Positions 7,965 through 19,452 are shown, counted from the first letter of the stretch. The stretch is DNA of 64,000 nucleotides from Vibrio albus (GCF_003144035.1 NZ_QFWT01000010.1:124001-188000), one strand, 5' to 3'. Notes: a model not told the origin generated them from the letters alone. A program made the numbers and translations.

Positions 7965-10034
7965 CGCTGTAGGGTAATCCCCGGCAATGAGTTCCTGAAC
8001 AAAAGTCGATGGATGCCCTCCGTGTGTTACCCATACTTTTTCTTTAGCCCTGGTGAGGGCAACATAGAACAGGCGTCGCTCTTCGGCGTGAGGGAAGGTT
8101 TCTGAAGAAGCCGATAAAACAGAATCCAGATGACGCTGTCTTTCTTTGGCTGGAAAATGCCCATCGTCTACACTCAGAATAAACACATAATCCGCTTCTT
8201 TCCCTTTACTTGCATGGCACGTCATGAAGATGATATCGAGCTGAAGGTACGCTTCCTGCCAGTCACTTAACAATTCAGGTCTATGGTAGTGATTTCTTCC
8301 CAAAAGGAGCACCGACTTCTTCGACTTCACTTTCTTATTCAGATCATGTAATTCGCGTTCGATACTCCTGACAGGAAGAATAAACACGGCTTTTTGTTTC
8401 TGCTGCCTGAAACTGTTCAGATCTTTTGGTAACTGGTCTGGATTCCTCGCAATAAAACCATTAGCCACAGCACCTATCTGACTGTTAAACCGGTAAGTGG
8501 TATCCAGATAGTGAATAGAAGAGCAAGGGTAACGTTGAGAAAATCCCGTAATCAAATCAACATCGGAACCGGCGAACTGGTAAATGGCCTGCCAGTCATC
8601 ACCTACAGCAAACAGGGAAGTCTGCTGCTCACCTTTCCGTTGCTCACAAATAGCTTCAATAAGCGCCAGCCGATCAGGCGAAATGTCCTGATATTCGTCG
8701 ACCATGATAAACTTCCACGGAACCTTGAAACGCCCTCGGTTTACATATTGGGTCGCCCGGGTAATCATGGTATGAAAATCTATTTGATTGTCATCTTTAA
8801 GCATGGATTGCCATGCCTGATAACACGGCCAGACCAGTGCCAGTTCACTATTTAACCTTGAGTATTCAGGGTGATTAACCAGCTTTTCCTGCAACACTTT
8901 TTTCTTCTCGTGCAGCATACACAGCATATCTAACTGTTGCCCCAGCCAGGCAACCAGTTTGGGATTTTCACTCTGGCTTCCCAGCTCATCATCCCCTTTC
9001 AGATACGCTATCGGCCACTGAGAAAGGTGTTTCTGCCAACGTTTGAAATTGTTCTGCTGAGACCAGTGCTGTTTCAGCCATTGCGAACACCAAAACTGTT
9101 TTTTCTTGTTATCCGTTGCCAACGGAGAAATAACGACTGGTTGCTCCTCGACCTGATTCAGAATTCTTAAACCAAGCTGATGGAATGTATTTACACTGAC
9201 CGCATCGGAAGCCATACCGACTTTATTTTGTAGTCTTTGTTGCATCTCCTGCGCGGCGTCTTTACCAAACGCGACCATTAACAATTCATCAGCCTGAGCC
9301 ATATGGCTTTGTAAGAGATAAGCAACGCGGGCGGTTAACACACTGGTTTTCCCCGACCCCGCTCCGGCCAGGATCAGGTTATGATCATTATTAAGCAATA
9401 CTGCTTTTTGTTGAGACGGATTAAGCGGTGAAGATTCAACCTGTGCAAACAATACTTCCCAGTTATGACATTCCTGGTCAACCCAGCACCGGTTTCTTTC
9501 TTTTGCCTGAATCTCCGGCTCTCGACGCCATAGTGAAATATCTTTCAGCTCATCAGGGTACCTTTGCTCCGCTTCTTCCAGGCTGATATTGATTGCTTTA
9601 AGCCCTTCCTCCACACTATCTGCCCATCGGTTTACTTCCGAATCAGCAAGGAAAGAAGGCTGGTGAATAAGCATAAACAGGGATTTTTTCCACTCAGGGA
9701 GCTGATGGCGGATCTGTCTGCACTGCTCGGCATCCCATTCCTGATAACGAAGTAAAGCCATGCGGACAAACTGTCGCAGAGCTTTCCAGGGAAGCCCCTG
9801 CACGACCCAGGCCTCAACCTGATTATCATGAGCAAACGAGTAAAACGTTAAGCTTCCCCAAACACAACCTCTTTCCAGAGTAACTTTGCCACTCCACACA
9901 GAGAAAGGGATACGAACTTCCCTGATTGCAGACGTTAGTATAAGGCGGTCTTCCTCAAGATGAATCTGACTGTATTCATCCTGAATAAAAAACCGGGCCA
10001 TTTTTCCCGCCCTGATCTGCATCATCTCTTCCAC
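7953..10034 (-). CDS. helD: DNA helicase IV
   Basis: Superfamily I 3'-to-5' DNA helicase, 693 residues, near the length of E. coli HelD (684). The Walker A AGAGSGKT is near residue 220, the DEYQD motif II is in the middle, GDDWQAIYQFAGSD is motif III, and VALTRAKEK motif VI lies near the C-terminus. A roughly 190-residue N-terminal region precedes the UvrD core, as in HelD. It acts in recombination and repair. The stop codon lies inside the mgsA terminator. The start is the first ATG of the run MEEMMQ; the ATG at codon 4 or 5 is a possible alternative. yccF, which lies between helD and yccS in E. coli, is missing here. Confidence 0.94.
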   Translation of the reverse strand: MEEMMQIRAGKMARFFIQDEYSQIHLEEDRLILTSAIREVRIPFSVWSGKVTLERGCVWGSLTFYSFAHDNQVEAWVVQGLPWKALRQFVRMALLRYQEWDAEQCRQIRHQLPEWKKSLFMLIHQPSFLADSEVNRWADSVEEGLKAINISLEEAEQRYPDELKDISLWRREPEIQAKERNRCWVDQECHNWEVLFAQVESSPLNPSQQKAVLLNNDHNLILAGAGSGKTSVLTARVAYLLQSHMAQADELLMVAFGKDAAQEMQQRLQNKVGMASDAVSVNTFHQLGLRILNQVEEQPVVISPLATDNKKKQFWCSQWLKQHWSQQNNFKRWQKHLSQWPIAYLKGDDELGSQSENPKLVAWLGQQLDMLCMLHEKKKVLQEKLVNHPEYSRLNSELALVWPCYQAWQSMLKDDNQIDFHTMITRATQYVNRGRFKVPWKFIMVDEYQDISPDRLALIEAICEQRKGEQQTSLFAVGDDWQAIYQFAGSDVDLITGFSQRYPCSSIHYLDTTYRFNSQIGAVANGFIARNPDQLPKDLNSFRQQKQKAVFILPVRSIERELHDLNKKVKSKKSVLLLGRNHYHRPELLSDWQEAYLQLDIIFMTCHASKGKEADYVFILSVDDGHFPAKERQRHLDSVLSASSETFPHAEERRLFYVALTRAKEKVWVTHGGHPSTFVQELIAGDYPTAKKR

Positions 10035-10214
10035 TATAATTCTTTATAAAGTAACATCTTATAAACAGGTGACCTTTAGATACAACGTTCATTATAAACG
10101 CCTATAAATCACTTAAAATCATTAATGACAAAGTACCGTATCATACTCAGCCTGACTGAACTATAGAATACTGTATAACCTTGTCTTTTCTTTAAATAAT
10201 TTGAGCAAATTGTT

Positions 10215-12395
10215 ATGTTTACCTTCAGACATTGGGCCAAAAAAGCGGTAAGCCCAATACGCACATTCAATCACAGCGGGCTTATTCTTCTGTCATTCGC
10301 TGGTGTCATTATACCCTGTTGGTATCTGAATCAGTTTGCCCCGATCACACCACTGATACTTGGGGTCATTGCGGCAGCCCTTACAGAAACGGATGACAAT
10401 CTCAGTGGTAAGCTCAAAGCTCAGGGGCTGACCCTTATCTGCTTTGCCATTGCAACTTTTTCTGTTGAAGCGTTGTTTGGGGAGCCGGCTTTGTTCGCTT
10501 TGGGTCTCTTCTCTTCTTCATTTGGCTTTATTATGCTGGGAGCCATTGGCCCGCGCTATGCGACCATTGCTTTCGGGTCATTACTTATTGCCATTTATAC
10601 CATGCTGGGTGCTGATGAAAGTGTACACCTCTGGTATCAGCCCTTCCTGTTACTGGGTGGGGCCATCTGGTATTACTTCCTTTCATTGATCTGGTATGCA
10701 CTGTGGCCACTGAAACCCGTCCAGGACAATCTTGCTCGTGTGTTTGAGCAGTTGGCAATCTATATGGATACCAAACGAAAACTCCTTCATCCGGTTTCCG
10801 ACCTGGTTCCCCAGCCATACCGTATTCAGGAAGCCAATTTAAACGCAAAAACCGTAGCGGCTCTCAACCAGAGCAAAGCCAGGTTTCTTTCCCGTTCTAA
10901 ACGAGGCCGGGTAGACGGGCCAACGGATCGCTTTTTAAAAATCTACTTTCTGGCTCAGGATATTCACGAACGGGTCAACTCTACCCATTATCGTTATCAG
11001 GAACTAGCGAAAGCTTTTAACCGCTATGATGTAATGTTTCGCTTTAAACATTTAATGGAGTTGCAATCTGAATCATGTAAAGCCATTGCCGATTCAATCC
11101 GGGAAGGCAGACAATATAGCCACAATACTGCCTCCACAATGGCAATGGATGAGTTACAGAAATCTATCCAGCATCTTGAACAGCAAGACCGTCCAGAATG
11201 GAAAGATCTTCTGGTACAACTCCACTACCTGTTCGAAAATTTATTGACTGTTGAAAAACTGCTATCGAATGTCAGTAATCCTGATGTTATCGATGTTATC
11301 GAAGATGATGAGCTTAGTGATACTACACCAAACAGCCTGAAAGCAATGTGGCAGAAAATCCGTTCAAATTTCAGACTGAGTTCCCCGCTGCTTAGGCACG
11401 CAATAAGAGTGTCACTTGCTCTGGTTGCCGGATTTGCCGTCATAGAGTTTATGCAGGTGAACCGTGGATACTGGATCCTCCTGACGGTTTTGTTTGTGTG
11501 TCAGCCTAACTACAGCGCCACCAGACAAAAACTGATTTCGCGTATTGGCGGCACTGTTGCCGGATTATTATTAGGTGGCTTGTTGCTGACTCTGTTTCCG
11601 TCACAAAGCAGCCAGTTGTTTTTCATCGTTATTTCCGGTGTCGCCTTTTTTGCTTTTAAAGAAAACAACTATAGCTATGCCACCGCGTTTATTACGATTC
11701 TGGTCCTGTTCAGCTTCCACCAGATTGGTGAAGGTTACGCAGTGATCCTGCCGCGCCTCTTCGATACCCTCGTCGGCTGCCTTTTGGCTGTAGGCGCTGT
11801 GACCCTGCTTCTCCCTGACTGGCATTCCAGCAAACTAAACAAAGCAATGGCAAAGTCCGTGGAAGATAACCAACAGTACCTTGCCCAAATTATTGGTCAG
11901 TACCGATTAGGGAAAAAAGACGACCTCAACTACCGTGTTGCTCGCCGTAATGCCCATGACAGTAGTGCCGATTTAAGCTCCATTATCACCAATATGCTGG
12001 CAGAACCCGGAAGACACAGGGCTTCTGAAGAAGATAGCTTTCGTTTTCTGACCCTGAATCATGCTCTGCTAAGTTATATTTCGGCCCTTGGAGCTCACCG
12101 AAAGCAATTGGATAGTCAATCCGTTCATAAGTTGATCCTTGATGCACACCGGATGATCCACCAGCATCTGACCATATTGAACCAGCAACTGACTAACCAA
12201 TGTGAGCATTGTGCACCTGATATTGACGAACTCACCGTAGAAAAACGTTTATCTCAGTGGCGGGAAGCCGATGAAAACTCGGCCCGGATGATTCTCCAAC
12301 AACTGCATCTTATCTACCGGATGATGCCTGAACTACATAAACTGGCCGATAAACTGGCCTCTACATCTGTTGAAAAAACAGCCAAAACAGATTAG
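10215..12395 (+). CDS. yccS: YccS-type FUSC family inner-membrane protein
   Basis: Large inner-membrane protein of 726 residues in the YccS/YhfK branch of the FUSC superfamily, related to aromatic-acid efflux proteins. An N-terminal block of about six hydrophobic helices (residues 20-165) is followed by a soluble helical segment (about 170-390), a second membrane block with the family marks RVSLALVAGFAVIE and RGYWILLTVLFVCQPNYSATRQK (about 395-540), and a C-terminal cytosolic region of about 180 residues. Its transport substrate is unknown. It is divergent from helD with 180 bases between, matching the conserved neighbourhood with helD in enterobacteria. Confidence 0.88.
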   Translation: MFTFRHWAKKAVSPIRTFNHSGLILLSFAGVIIPCWYLNQFAPITPLILGVIAAALTETDDNLSGKLKAQGLTLICFAIATFSVEALFGEPALFALGLFSSSFGFIMLGAIGPRYATIAFGSLLIAIYTMLGADESVHLWYQPFLLLGGAIWYYFLSLIWYALWPLKPVQDNLARVFEQLAIYMDTKRKLLHPVSDLVPQPYRIQEANLNAKTVAALNQSKARFLSRSKRGRVDGPTDRFLKIYFLAQDIHERVNSTHYRYQELAKAFNRYDVMFRFKHLMELQSESCKAIADSIREGRQYSHNTASTMAMDELQKSIQHLEQQDRPEWKDLLVQLHYLFENLLTVEKLLSNVSNPDVIDVIEDDELSDTTPNSLKAMWQKIRSNFRLSSPLLRHAIRVSLALVAGFAVIEFMQVNRGYWILLTVLFVCQPNYSATRQKLISRIGGTVAGLLLGGLLLTLFPSQSSQLFFIVISGVAFFAFKENNYSYATAFITILVLFSFHQIGEGYAVILPRLFDTLVGCLLAVGAVTLLLPDWHSSKLNKAMAKSVEDNQQYLAQIIGQYRLGKKDDLNYRVARRNAHDSSADLSSIITNMLAEPGRHRASEEDSFRFLTLNHALLSYISALGAHRKQLDSQSVHKLILDAHRMIHQHLTILNQQLTNQCEHCAPDIDELTVEKRLSQWREADENSARMILQQLHLIYRMMPELHKLADKLASTSVEKTAKTD

Positions 12396-12427
12396 GCTTG
12401 TACTAAGTAGTAGCGGAGTTTATAAAT

Positions 12428-12835
12428 ATGGCTATATCTTCAGTGCAGTCTGGCTATTCCCTGATGCAACAATCCCAGTCCCTGTCAAATCAGGCGGCTC
12501 AGGATATTGCACAGCGCACGGGAAATAATAACCCCTTTGAACAGAAGCAGCAGGAAGAACGAATAGCCAACCAGCGGGCTGAAGAAGAACAGCTCACCCG
12601 GCAAAATGATCCAAATTCTGCCACCAGAAGTAATTCAGGTGCAGAGCAGGGAATGGGGTTCAATCAGGCAGACAAGTCGGAAGATGCCCCCGTATCCGCT
12701 CCCAAAGAGATCTCCCAATCACAAGTGGATTCTCTACTTCAGCTCAATCAGGCACAAACCTATAATCAGATCGGCGCGAATGTCGTTCAGCGCTCTAACG
12801 ATATTGTCGGAACAATGCTGGATACTCATGTCTGA
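12428..12835 (+). CDS. Hypothetical protein, Gln/Asn/Ser-rich
   Basis: No family recognised. The 135-residue product is hydrophilic and rich in Q, N, S and E, with a low-complexity charged middle (residues 38-80). The ends are more ordered: the N-terminus (SGYSLMQQSQSLSNQAAQDIA) and the C-terminus (NQIGANVVQRSNDIVGTMLDTHV) look helical and faintly recall the terminal helices of flagellar rod-type proteins, which is only an impression. It follows yccS by 32 bases, so it may be co-transcribed. Its last 10 bases overlap the 3' end of luxQ on the other strand. Confidence 0.6.
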   Translation: MAISSVQSGYSLMQQSQSLSNQAAQDIAQRTGNNNPFEQKQQEERIANQRAEEEQLTRQNDPNSATRSNSGAEQGMGFNQADKSEDAPVSAPKEISQSQVDSLLQLNQAQTYNQIGANVVQRSNDIVGTMLDTHV

Positions 12836-15402
12836 TCAGGTTCCAGCCTGGTTTTCAGATAAGAAAATGCTTCAAATAGATTTTTTTCCCTTAATGGCTT
12901 AACAATAACGTAATCTGCGCCTGCTTCGAGGAACTTGTCTCTGGTCTCTTCATAGCCGTCTGCTGTACAGGCAAAAATTGGAGTATTTACCTTTAATTGT
13001 TCGCGAATAATTTTTGTTGCTTCAATACCATCAAGATTTGGCATCTGGTTATCCATAAAAATAACGTCGTACTGAGATGTTTTAATTTTTTCCAGCGCAC
13101 TCAACCCGTCTTCTGCCCAATCCACTTGCATATTGTATTTTTCACAAAATGCTTTAGCGATAAATGCATTCGTTTTATTATCTTCAACCAATAATAAAGA
13201 GACCTGCTGTTCAAATAGCTCTGACAAGTCCTCTTTCCGGATAATGCCCGACTGAATATTGTGTGGGCTCACCACCTGTACTGGTATTGACACCATAAAC
13301 TGAGAGCCGGAGCCAACCAGGCTTTTCACCGAAACTTTCCCGCCAAGAAGAGCAACAAGGTGCTTAACAATGGTTAAACCAAGCCCGCTACCACCATATT
13401 CACGCGTTGTGGTTTTTTCCGACTGCTCAAAGGGTTCAAAAATTGTGTCTAGCTTCGCTGAAGAAATACCGATCCCCGAATCCTGAACGTTAATACTCAG
13501 ATGTCTGATCGGCTGGTCACCGGAATAGGCTTCCAAATCCGGCAATTCAAAGCGTAGCGATATACTTCCCCGATGAGTAAATTTTACGGCATTGCTCAAT
13601 AAGTTATATATGATCTGATTGAGCCTTACTTTATCACTGTGAAAATGAGTATTTTCAGGAACCTCATTGACAATTTCAAATTTCAGGTGCTTTTCCATAC
13701 AAAGCGGGCGGTAAATATTCGCAACAGAGCTGACTAACGAGCTGAAGTTAAAATCACTCAGTACAATATTAAATTTACCCTGCTCCATCCGGGAAAAATC
13801 AAGAATATCATTAAGAACCGTGAGAAGGTGCTCACCGCTTTGACACAGTACTTCTATCTTCTCTATCTTATCCGAATCTGTTTCCAGATTTTTTAATAAC
13901 TGTGATATACCCAGTATACCGTTAAGGGGAGTTCTTATTTCATGGCTCATTTTAGCCAGAAAATCAGCTCTCGCATTCGCTGATTTTTCTGCCTCTATGC
14001 GCGCCAGATTACTTTGTCTTTCTGCCTCAATCAGCGTGGTAATATCCTGCCCCTGAGCAATGATCGAATGCACACCATCTTCAAGCTCTATCGGAGAAAG
14101 GTTCCAACGGTAAACTGTGTCAAATACAGTAATATTCATACCGGTAATCACGGCCCCTTCATTGACCATGTCAAGTTGCGGTTTAATAACAGACTGAAAA
14201 TTAAGGAAGGCCCGACTAGAAAACTCACCATTCTTTTCGAAAACACGATCTGAGGCTGAGTTCATTCTGACCACTTCACCATGAGAGTCCCACACAATGA
14301 TAGGAGAAAGAGAGAAATCAAATAAGTCCTGAAAAGAACGCTCTTTATCACGTAAATCCTTAAAGGTTTTTTCAAGGGTTCGGCCTATATGGTTAAACTC
14401 TTTTATTTCTGATCCGGAATAAGTGCCCGCATTTTTATCAGTCTGACATCCCTGAGCGAACTTCATCAACGGCGCTAACTCTCCAACAACCCGCTTCTGA
14501 ATAAGGTATCGGGCAAGAAATCCCGCCAGTAATATAGAAATGAAGTAAAACAGCAAGCTTATCCGGTAATTGTGTTCCAGAGAGAGAATGTTCGTATTAT
14601 CTTCCGTTGTGTAAACCGAAACTGGCGTTTTTACTCCGGCAATACGCAGGTCAATCTGATTATAGAGGTACTCAGCGCCAAAGGGCTCATGAGACTCCTC
14701 CGGAAAATTGTTAGATAAAATTTGTTCGGGATTTTCTATCGTTGACGCAATAGGCTTCCCCCCAATGAGTAGCATTGCCGTGTTGACTCCACTGGCAATT
14801 TCAAATTGATGCAATAACTCAATATTATTGTTTAATACAATGGCACCATACAACTGACCGAGAACCTCTCCTGTTTCTTCGGCAACGACAGGAACACGCC
14901 GGGCTAACATATATACAGAGCCTTCACCAAGATCAAGGTTGATGAAATGCCATCGATTATTAAACACAATACTTCTGGCTATCCACTCAAGTTGCGTCTC
15001 TTGGATACCAAAAAAAGGAGCGTTACCATCATTCCACACGGTATGTCGCCCCTTGGTAATAAAACCAAAGTCAAACACCATTTTTTCGTCTGATTTTTCC
15101 AGGTTGAGGAAATAATTATCAAGCAGCGCCTCTTCCTGTTTTTCTAAGTGTTGCTGCAAAGTAACGCTATTCGCCAAATTGTTCTGTAAATTTTTACCAT
15201 TCGATAAGTGGGTATCAAATAAGTGTTGTAAAAGACTAGAGGTTTGCTGCATATTTCTCAGCACTTCCTGATTCACGGCTTTGGCTGAGATTTGGTAGTT
15301 AAAAAGCAGAATCAACGCAGTCAGTATGCTGAAGACAAGAAAAACCAATCGAAGACTTAAGTTCGCCAACGAATTTTTACTTTTTATTGTTTTCTTATTC
15401 AT
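12826..15402 (-). CDS. luxQ: LuxQ, AI-2 hybrid sensor kinase/phosphatase
   Basis: Inner-membrane partner of LuxP in the AI-2 quorum-sensing circuit; in vibrios it passes phosphate through LuxU to LuxO at low AI-2 and acts as a phosphatase at high AI-2. The 858 residues have TM1 (about 16-37), a periplasmic sensor region (about 40-280), TM2 (about 283-303), a PAS region (about 350-460), a HisKA domain with the phosphorylated histidine H487 in KMSHEIRTP, an ATPase domain ending with GGSGLGLTIV, and a receiver domain with phospho-acceptor D784 in FMDNQMP. V. harveyi LuxQ is of the same size. Its ATG follows the luxP stop by 2 bases, so the two are translationally coupled. luxO, luxU and qrr genes are not in the window. 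Confidence 0.95.
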   Translation of the reverse strand: MNKKTIKSKNSLANLSLRLVFLVFSILTALILLFNYQISAKAVNQEVLRNMQQTSSLLQHLFDTHLSNGKNLQNNLANSVTLQQHLEKQEEALLDNYFLNLEKSDEKMVFDFGFITKGRHTVWNDGNAPFFGIQETQLEWIARSIVFNNRWHFINLDLGEGSVYMLARRVPVVAEETGEVLGQLYGAIVLNNNIELLHQFEIASGVNTAMLLIGGKPIASTIENPEQILSNNFPEESHEPFGAEYLYNQIDLRIAGVKTPVSVYTTEDNTNILSLEHNYRISLLFYFISILLAGFLARYLIQKRVVGELAPLMKFAQGCQTDKNAGTYSGSEIKEFNHIGRTLEKTFKDLRDKERSFQDLFDFSLSPIIVWDSHGEVVRMNSASDRVFEKNGEFSSRAFLNFQSVIKPQLDMVNEGAVITGMNITVFDTVYRWNLSPIELEDGVHSIIAQGQDITTLIEAERQSNLARIEAEKSANARADFLAKMSHEIRTPLNGILGISQLLKNLETDSDKIEKIEVLCQSGEHLLTVLNDILDFSRMEQGKFNIVLSDFNFSSLVSSVANIYRPLCMEKHLKFEIVNEVPENTHFHSDKVRLNQIIYNLLSNAVKFTHRGSISLRFELPDLEAYSGDQPIRHLSINVQDSGIGISSAKLDTIFEPFEQSEKTTTREYGGSGLGLTIVKHLVALLGGKVSVKSLVGSGSQFMVSIPVQVVSPHNIQSGIIRKEDLSELFEQQVSLLLVEDNKTNAFIAKAFCEKYNMQVDWAEDGLSALEKIKTSQYDVIFMDNQMPNLDGIEATKIIREQLKVNTPIFACTADGYEETRDKFLEAGADYVIVKPLREKNLFEAFSYLKTRLEPDQT

Positions 15403-15404
15403 TG

Positions 15405-16655
<1,251 letters not shown>

Positions 16656-16698
16656 TCAACTTATGATCATGAATATTCAGACGAATGCCTGTGGACTA

Positions 16699-17889
16699 TC
16701 AGAAAGTAAATGCAAGGCTCGCTGAAGCACCAAACTGATTTTCACCTGAATAACTGCCGGCAATATCAATATTCACCACGTCAAACGGGCTGAACCCAAG
16801 ACCGGCAGTGACGGCATTATCCACGTTGCTCAGCATGTCCACTTCATAGCCGGCACGCAGCTGTAACCAGTCCCAAGCGTTACCTTCAACCCCGAAACGG
16901 ACAAACTGAGTATCGTCAAAGTCATCACTCAACCCTTCAATATCAAGATCCTCGAAACGGGTCTGTTTAGTCAGGTCAAGATCAACAGAAGCCGTAAAGA
17001 AGCGAGACACATAAGCACCCGCAACGGTTGCCTGAGGTGACAACTCGTAGGTGCCGATAACCTGTGATGCGTCTGTATCAATAGACTGCTTAATCACATT
17101 CTTCACCGCAAAGCCAACACGCCATGCATCTTTGGCCCAGGCCGCCCCTAAATCCAGGTTGAATGCTGTCTTACTTCTCTCGCTCTGGTCATAGTCGTCA
17201 ATGTCAAAGTCTTCCACTTTTATGTTTTGAGCATAAGTTTTGAGACGTTGGAATTTTGGTGAAACACCAAACATGATTTCCTGACCCGCAATAGTAAACG
17301 GTTTAGCCAGAGCCACACCGACTTCACTATAACCGAAGGCCATTAAGTTCACTGTAGAACCCTTATATCGATCTACAGTATCAAGCCTATCATCTTGCGC
17401 TGGGTCATCAACAAAATCGACTATTTGCGTAGCTGCAACAACTTCCACATAACCACTGCCAAACAAGTTGGCAGCTATATATTTGTTTGGAATAGCGACA
17501 GCAACACCTGCACCGGCATTGACCGAAAGAGGGTCGTTACCCTGTAGAGCATCCAAATAGCCATTCAACTCATCAGCCGCCGCTGAACTTGAAGTACTTG
17601 AATCAAAATTATCAATCGCATCCTGCAGGTCATCGATATCCGACAAGGTATCATCCTGATCATTTGCCGTTAATTGTACGCCCGGCAGCAACAAACCTAC
17701 ATCATCGTTATCACGATAAAGCCCGGTTAGTGCCGGGTTATAAAATGGTGCCATCAGGTAATCCGCAGACGCAACGCCTGTATTACCCATTGCATTTCCC
17801 CGTCCGTCAGCCACCTTCGCCGCTGAAAATGCGGTTCCGGAACACAAAGCCAGACAGACACCCACTGCTAATTTATTTTTAGTAATCAT
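16699..17889 (-). CDS. TraF-like outer-membrane beta-barrel protein
   Basis: Exported protein of about 396 residues with a signal peptide (cleavage near SGTAFSAA) and a C-terminal aromatic residue (SLAFTF) typical of outer-membrane barrels. The mature start GRGNAMGNTGVASADYLMAPFYNPAL resembles the chromosomal TraF_2 family, often named conjugal transfer protein TraF, and the FadL-like barrel fold. There are no conjugation genes around, so the plasmid name is misleading; a surface or transport role is more likely. A Ser/Asp-rich stretch at about residues 80-110 (DSSTSSSAADELN) may be an extracellular loop. The ATG at 17889 is chosen over a TTG four codons upstream that abuts its AAGG. Confidence 0.75.
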   Translation of the reverse strand: MITKNKLAVGVCLALCSGTAFSAAKVADGRGNAMGNTGVASADYLMAPFYNPALTGLYRDNDDVGLLLPGVQLTANDQDDTLSDIDDLQDAIDNFDSSTSSSAAADELNGYLDALQGNDPLSVNAGAGVAVAIPNKYIAANLFGSGYVEVVAATQIVDFVDDPAQDDRLDTVDRYKGSTVNLMAFGYSEVGVALAKPFTIAGQEIMFGVSPKFQRLKTYAQNIKVEDFDIDDYDQSERSKTAFNLDLGAAWAKDAWRVGFAVKNVIKQSIDTDASQVIGTYELSPQATVAGAYVSRFFTASVDLDLTKQTRFEDLDIEGLSDDFDDTQFVRFGVEGNAWDWLQLRAGYEVDMLSNVDNAVTAGLGFSPFDVVNIDIAGSYSGENQFGASASLAFTF

Positions 17890-18001
17890 AAGAGTAAACA
17901 ACCTTTATATAAACAAGATTCATAATAGATATTATTCTGGCCTGAATTATTAGGCAAGATCAATTAACAATAAAGTCATATAGTTTTACAAAAACCAAGA
18001 A

Positions 18002-18316
18002 CTATTCATCAATATGAATATTTTTATTACAAAGCACTATTTGTTCTTTTTTCTGTTTAGTCAGTTTTTTTATCGCAGCTTCAAGCTTAAGTGCCATACT
18101 TTTATCTTCCACTCTTTGCGTCCATACAAGCTGGAGCGGACCCTTGCCACGAAGAGCCTTGGCACCTTTCCCTGCTCTATGTGCCTCTAGCCTCTTTTGC
18201 ACATTATTGCTAATGCCGCAGTAGAGCGCACCAGTGCGGGTTCGGAGCAGGTAAACCCGCCATTCAGAACTCGAAATTGCACGCTCTACTTCTGCCTCCA
18301 ATGCATGCTTTGTCAT
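18002..18316 (-). CDS. GIY-YIG nuclease-like protein, YhbQ type
   Basis: Short GIY-YIG domain protein of 104 residues. The motif reads VYLLRTR..GALYCGIS, a variant in which the usual GIY is VYL and the YIG is YCG; the conserved arginine in KRLEAHR and a helix-rich end with basic residues follow. Family members of this size (UPF0213, YhbQ) are single-domain proteins tied loosely to DNA repair, without a proven role. It starts 3 bases after the yceH stop codon and is likely translated from the same mRNA. Confidence 0.8.
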   Translation of the reverse strand: MTKHALEAEVERAISSSEWRVYLLRTRTGALYCGISNNVQKRLEAHRAGKGAKALRGKGPLQLVWTQRVEDKSMALKLEAAIKKLTKQKKEQIVLCNKNIHIDE

Positions 18317-18319
18317 GTG

Positions 18320-18979
18320 CTATAGAAGCTGTTCGACTAATGCTCTTAGCTCGGCCATTTCTGATTTTAACTGTGTGACCTCAGATTCCAGAGCTTCAAT
18401 TCTTGACTGACTTGCTCCGGAAGGTGGTACAGCAGGACTGGCTGTCGCTATCGCTGCAACATCCACCTCACCACAGAACTGGTGCATATAGCGGGATTCG
18501 CGTTTCCCAGCTTCCCTCGGCAGCCGAACAACCAGCGGGCTATCATCAGAGTCACTCGCCAGCTTTTCAAGAACGGCCTCAACTTCTTTTACATCAGCAA
18601 ACTGACACAGGCGATTTGTCCGCGTTCTGATTTCTCCCGGCGTCTGTGCTCCCCTTAACAGCAGGCAGCATATAACCCCTCGTTCTTGTTCCGTAAACTG
18701 GAGATCACCAAATTCAGTATTACAGAATCTGTGCTGATATTTAGATACCCGGCTGTTAAACCCGCTTTCATCATTTACCAACCGGCGAGCAATTAAAGCA
18801 TCAACGGTATCCAAAACTTCTGATTCAGACAAAGACATGACAGGGTCACGGTTACTTTTCTGGTTACAGGCATTGGTTAAGCTGTTCAGCGTCAGCGGAT
18901 AATGATCAGGTGTCGTTACTTCTTTCTCGATTAAGCAGCCAATGACGCGTGCTTCAACTGGGGACAATTCTATGCTCAT
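18320..18979 (-). CDS. yceH: YceH family protein (DUF480)
   Basis: Cytosolic protein of 219 residues of the UPF0502/DUF480 family. Two tandem winged-helix domains are expected; typical marks are the opening ELSPVEARVIGCLIEKE, the TPDHYPLTLNSLTNACNQKSNR segment and LLLRGAQTPGEIR. The C-terminus (about 190-219) is a short coiled coil (SRIEALESEVTQLKSEMAEL). A DNA-binding or regulatory role is inferred from the fold only. It heads a two-gene unit with the GIY-YIG gene. Confidence 0.9.
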   Translation of the reverse strand: MSIELSPVEARVIGCLIEKEVTTPDHYPLTLNSLTNACNQKSNRDPVMSLSESEVLDTVDALIARRLVNDESGFNSRVSKYQHRFCNTEFGDLQFTEQERGVICCLLLRGAQTPGEIRTRTNRLCQFADVKEVEAVLEKLASDSDDSPLVVRLPREAGKRESRYMHQFCGEVDVAAIATASPAVPPSGASQSRIEALESEVTQLKSEMAELRALVEQLL

Positions 18980-19081
18980 ACTCGGCTTTACTCCGTCTTG
19001 TTATATTATTAGCGTCCAAAAGTTTTTTGGGTTATGCTTTAATTATTGTATATCAACGCATTAATGTTAGGAATAATACTC

Positions 19082-19396
19082 ATGAACAGCGTATTCGAAA
19101 TTGTAAATCTGGCGCGTAAAAAAAATAAGCTAAAGCGCGAACTTCAGGATAACGAAAAGAAAATTCGCGATAACACAAAACGTGTTGTCTTGCTGGAAAA
19201 CCTTATTGATTACATCAAGCCTGAAATGTCTCAGGAAGAAATCATTATGATCATCAAAAACATGAAAGGTGATTACGAAGACCGTGTGGATGATCACATC
19301 ATCAAAAGTGCTGAAATTTCAAAATCCCGCCGGGAAATCAGCCGTCGTATCCGTCAACTGACGGAAGAAGACAAAGCATCTCAGGGTAAAAACTAA
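19082..19396 (+). CDS. tmaR: TmaR/YeeX family protein (DUF496)
   Basis: Small coiled-coil protein of 104 residues. The segments [29 protein letters not shown] and [11 protein letters not shown] match E. coli YeeX, renamed TmaR after it was shown to gather PTS enzyme I at the cell poles. The tyrosine reported to be phosphorylated in TmaR (Y72 in E. coli) is present as Y65 in GDYEDR. The ATG at 19082 has AGGA 9 bases upstream; in-frame upstream starts would add residues not typical of the family. It is followed by a terminator. The PTS locus at 46-52 kb gives this gene some local relevance, but no direct link is visible. Confidence 0.9.
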   Translation: MNSVFEIVNLARKKNKLKRELQDNEKKIRDNTKRVVLLENLIDYIKPEMSQEEIIMIIKNMKGDYEDRVDDHIIKSAEISKSRREISRRIRQLTEEDKASQGKN

Positions 19397-19413
19397 GCCC
19401 CTACCCCCTCCAG

Positions 19414-19445
19414 AATAAGCCTGCCTCGTGCGGGCTTATTTTTAT
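19414..19445 (+). terminator. Rho-independent terminator after tmaR
   Basis: Inverted repeat AATAAGCC.GC / GC.GGCTTATT with a CTCGT loop, followed by TTTTT. Confidence 0.85.
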
Positions 19446-19452
19446 TTCAGAA

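Noticed and set aside
16699..17889. A conjugation locus, from the TraF family name
   Set aside because: No other transfer genes are present; chromosomal TraF_2 proteins are outer-membrane barrels unrelated to conjugation.
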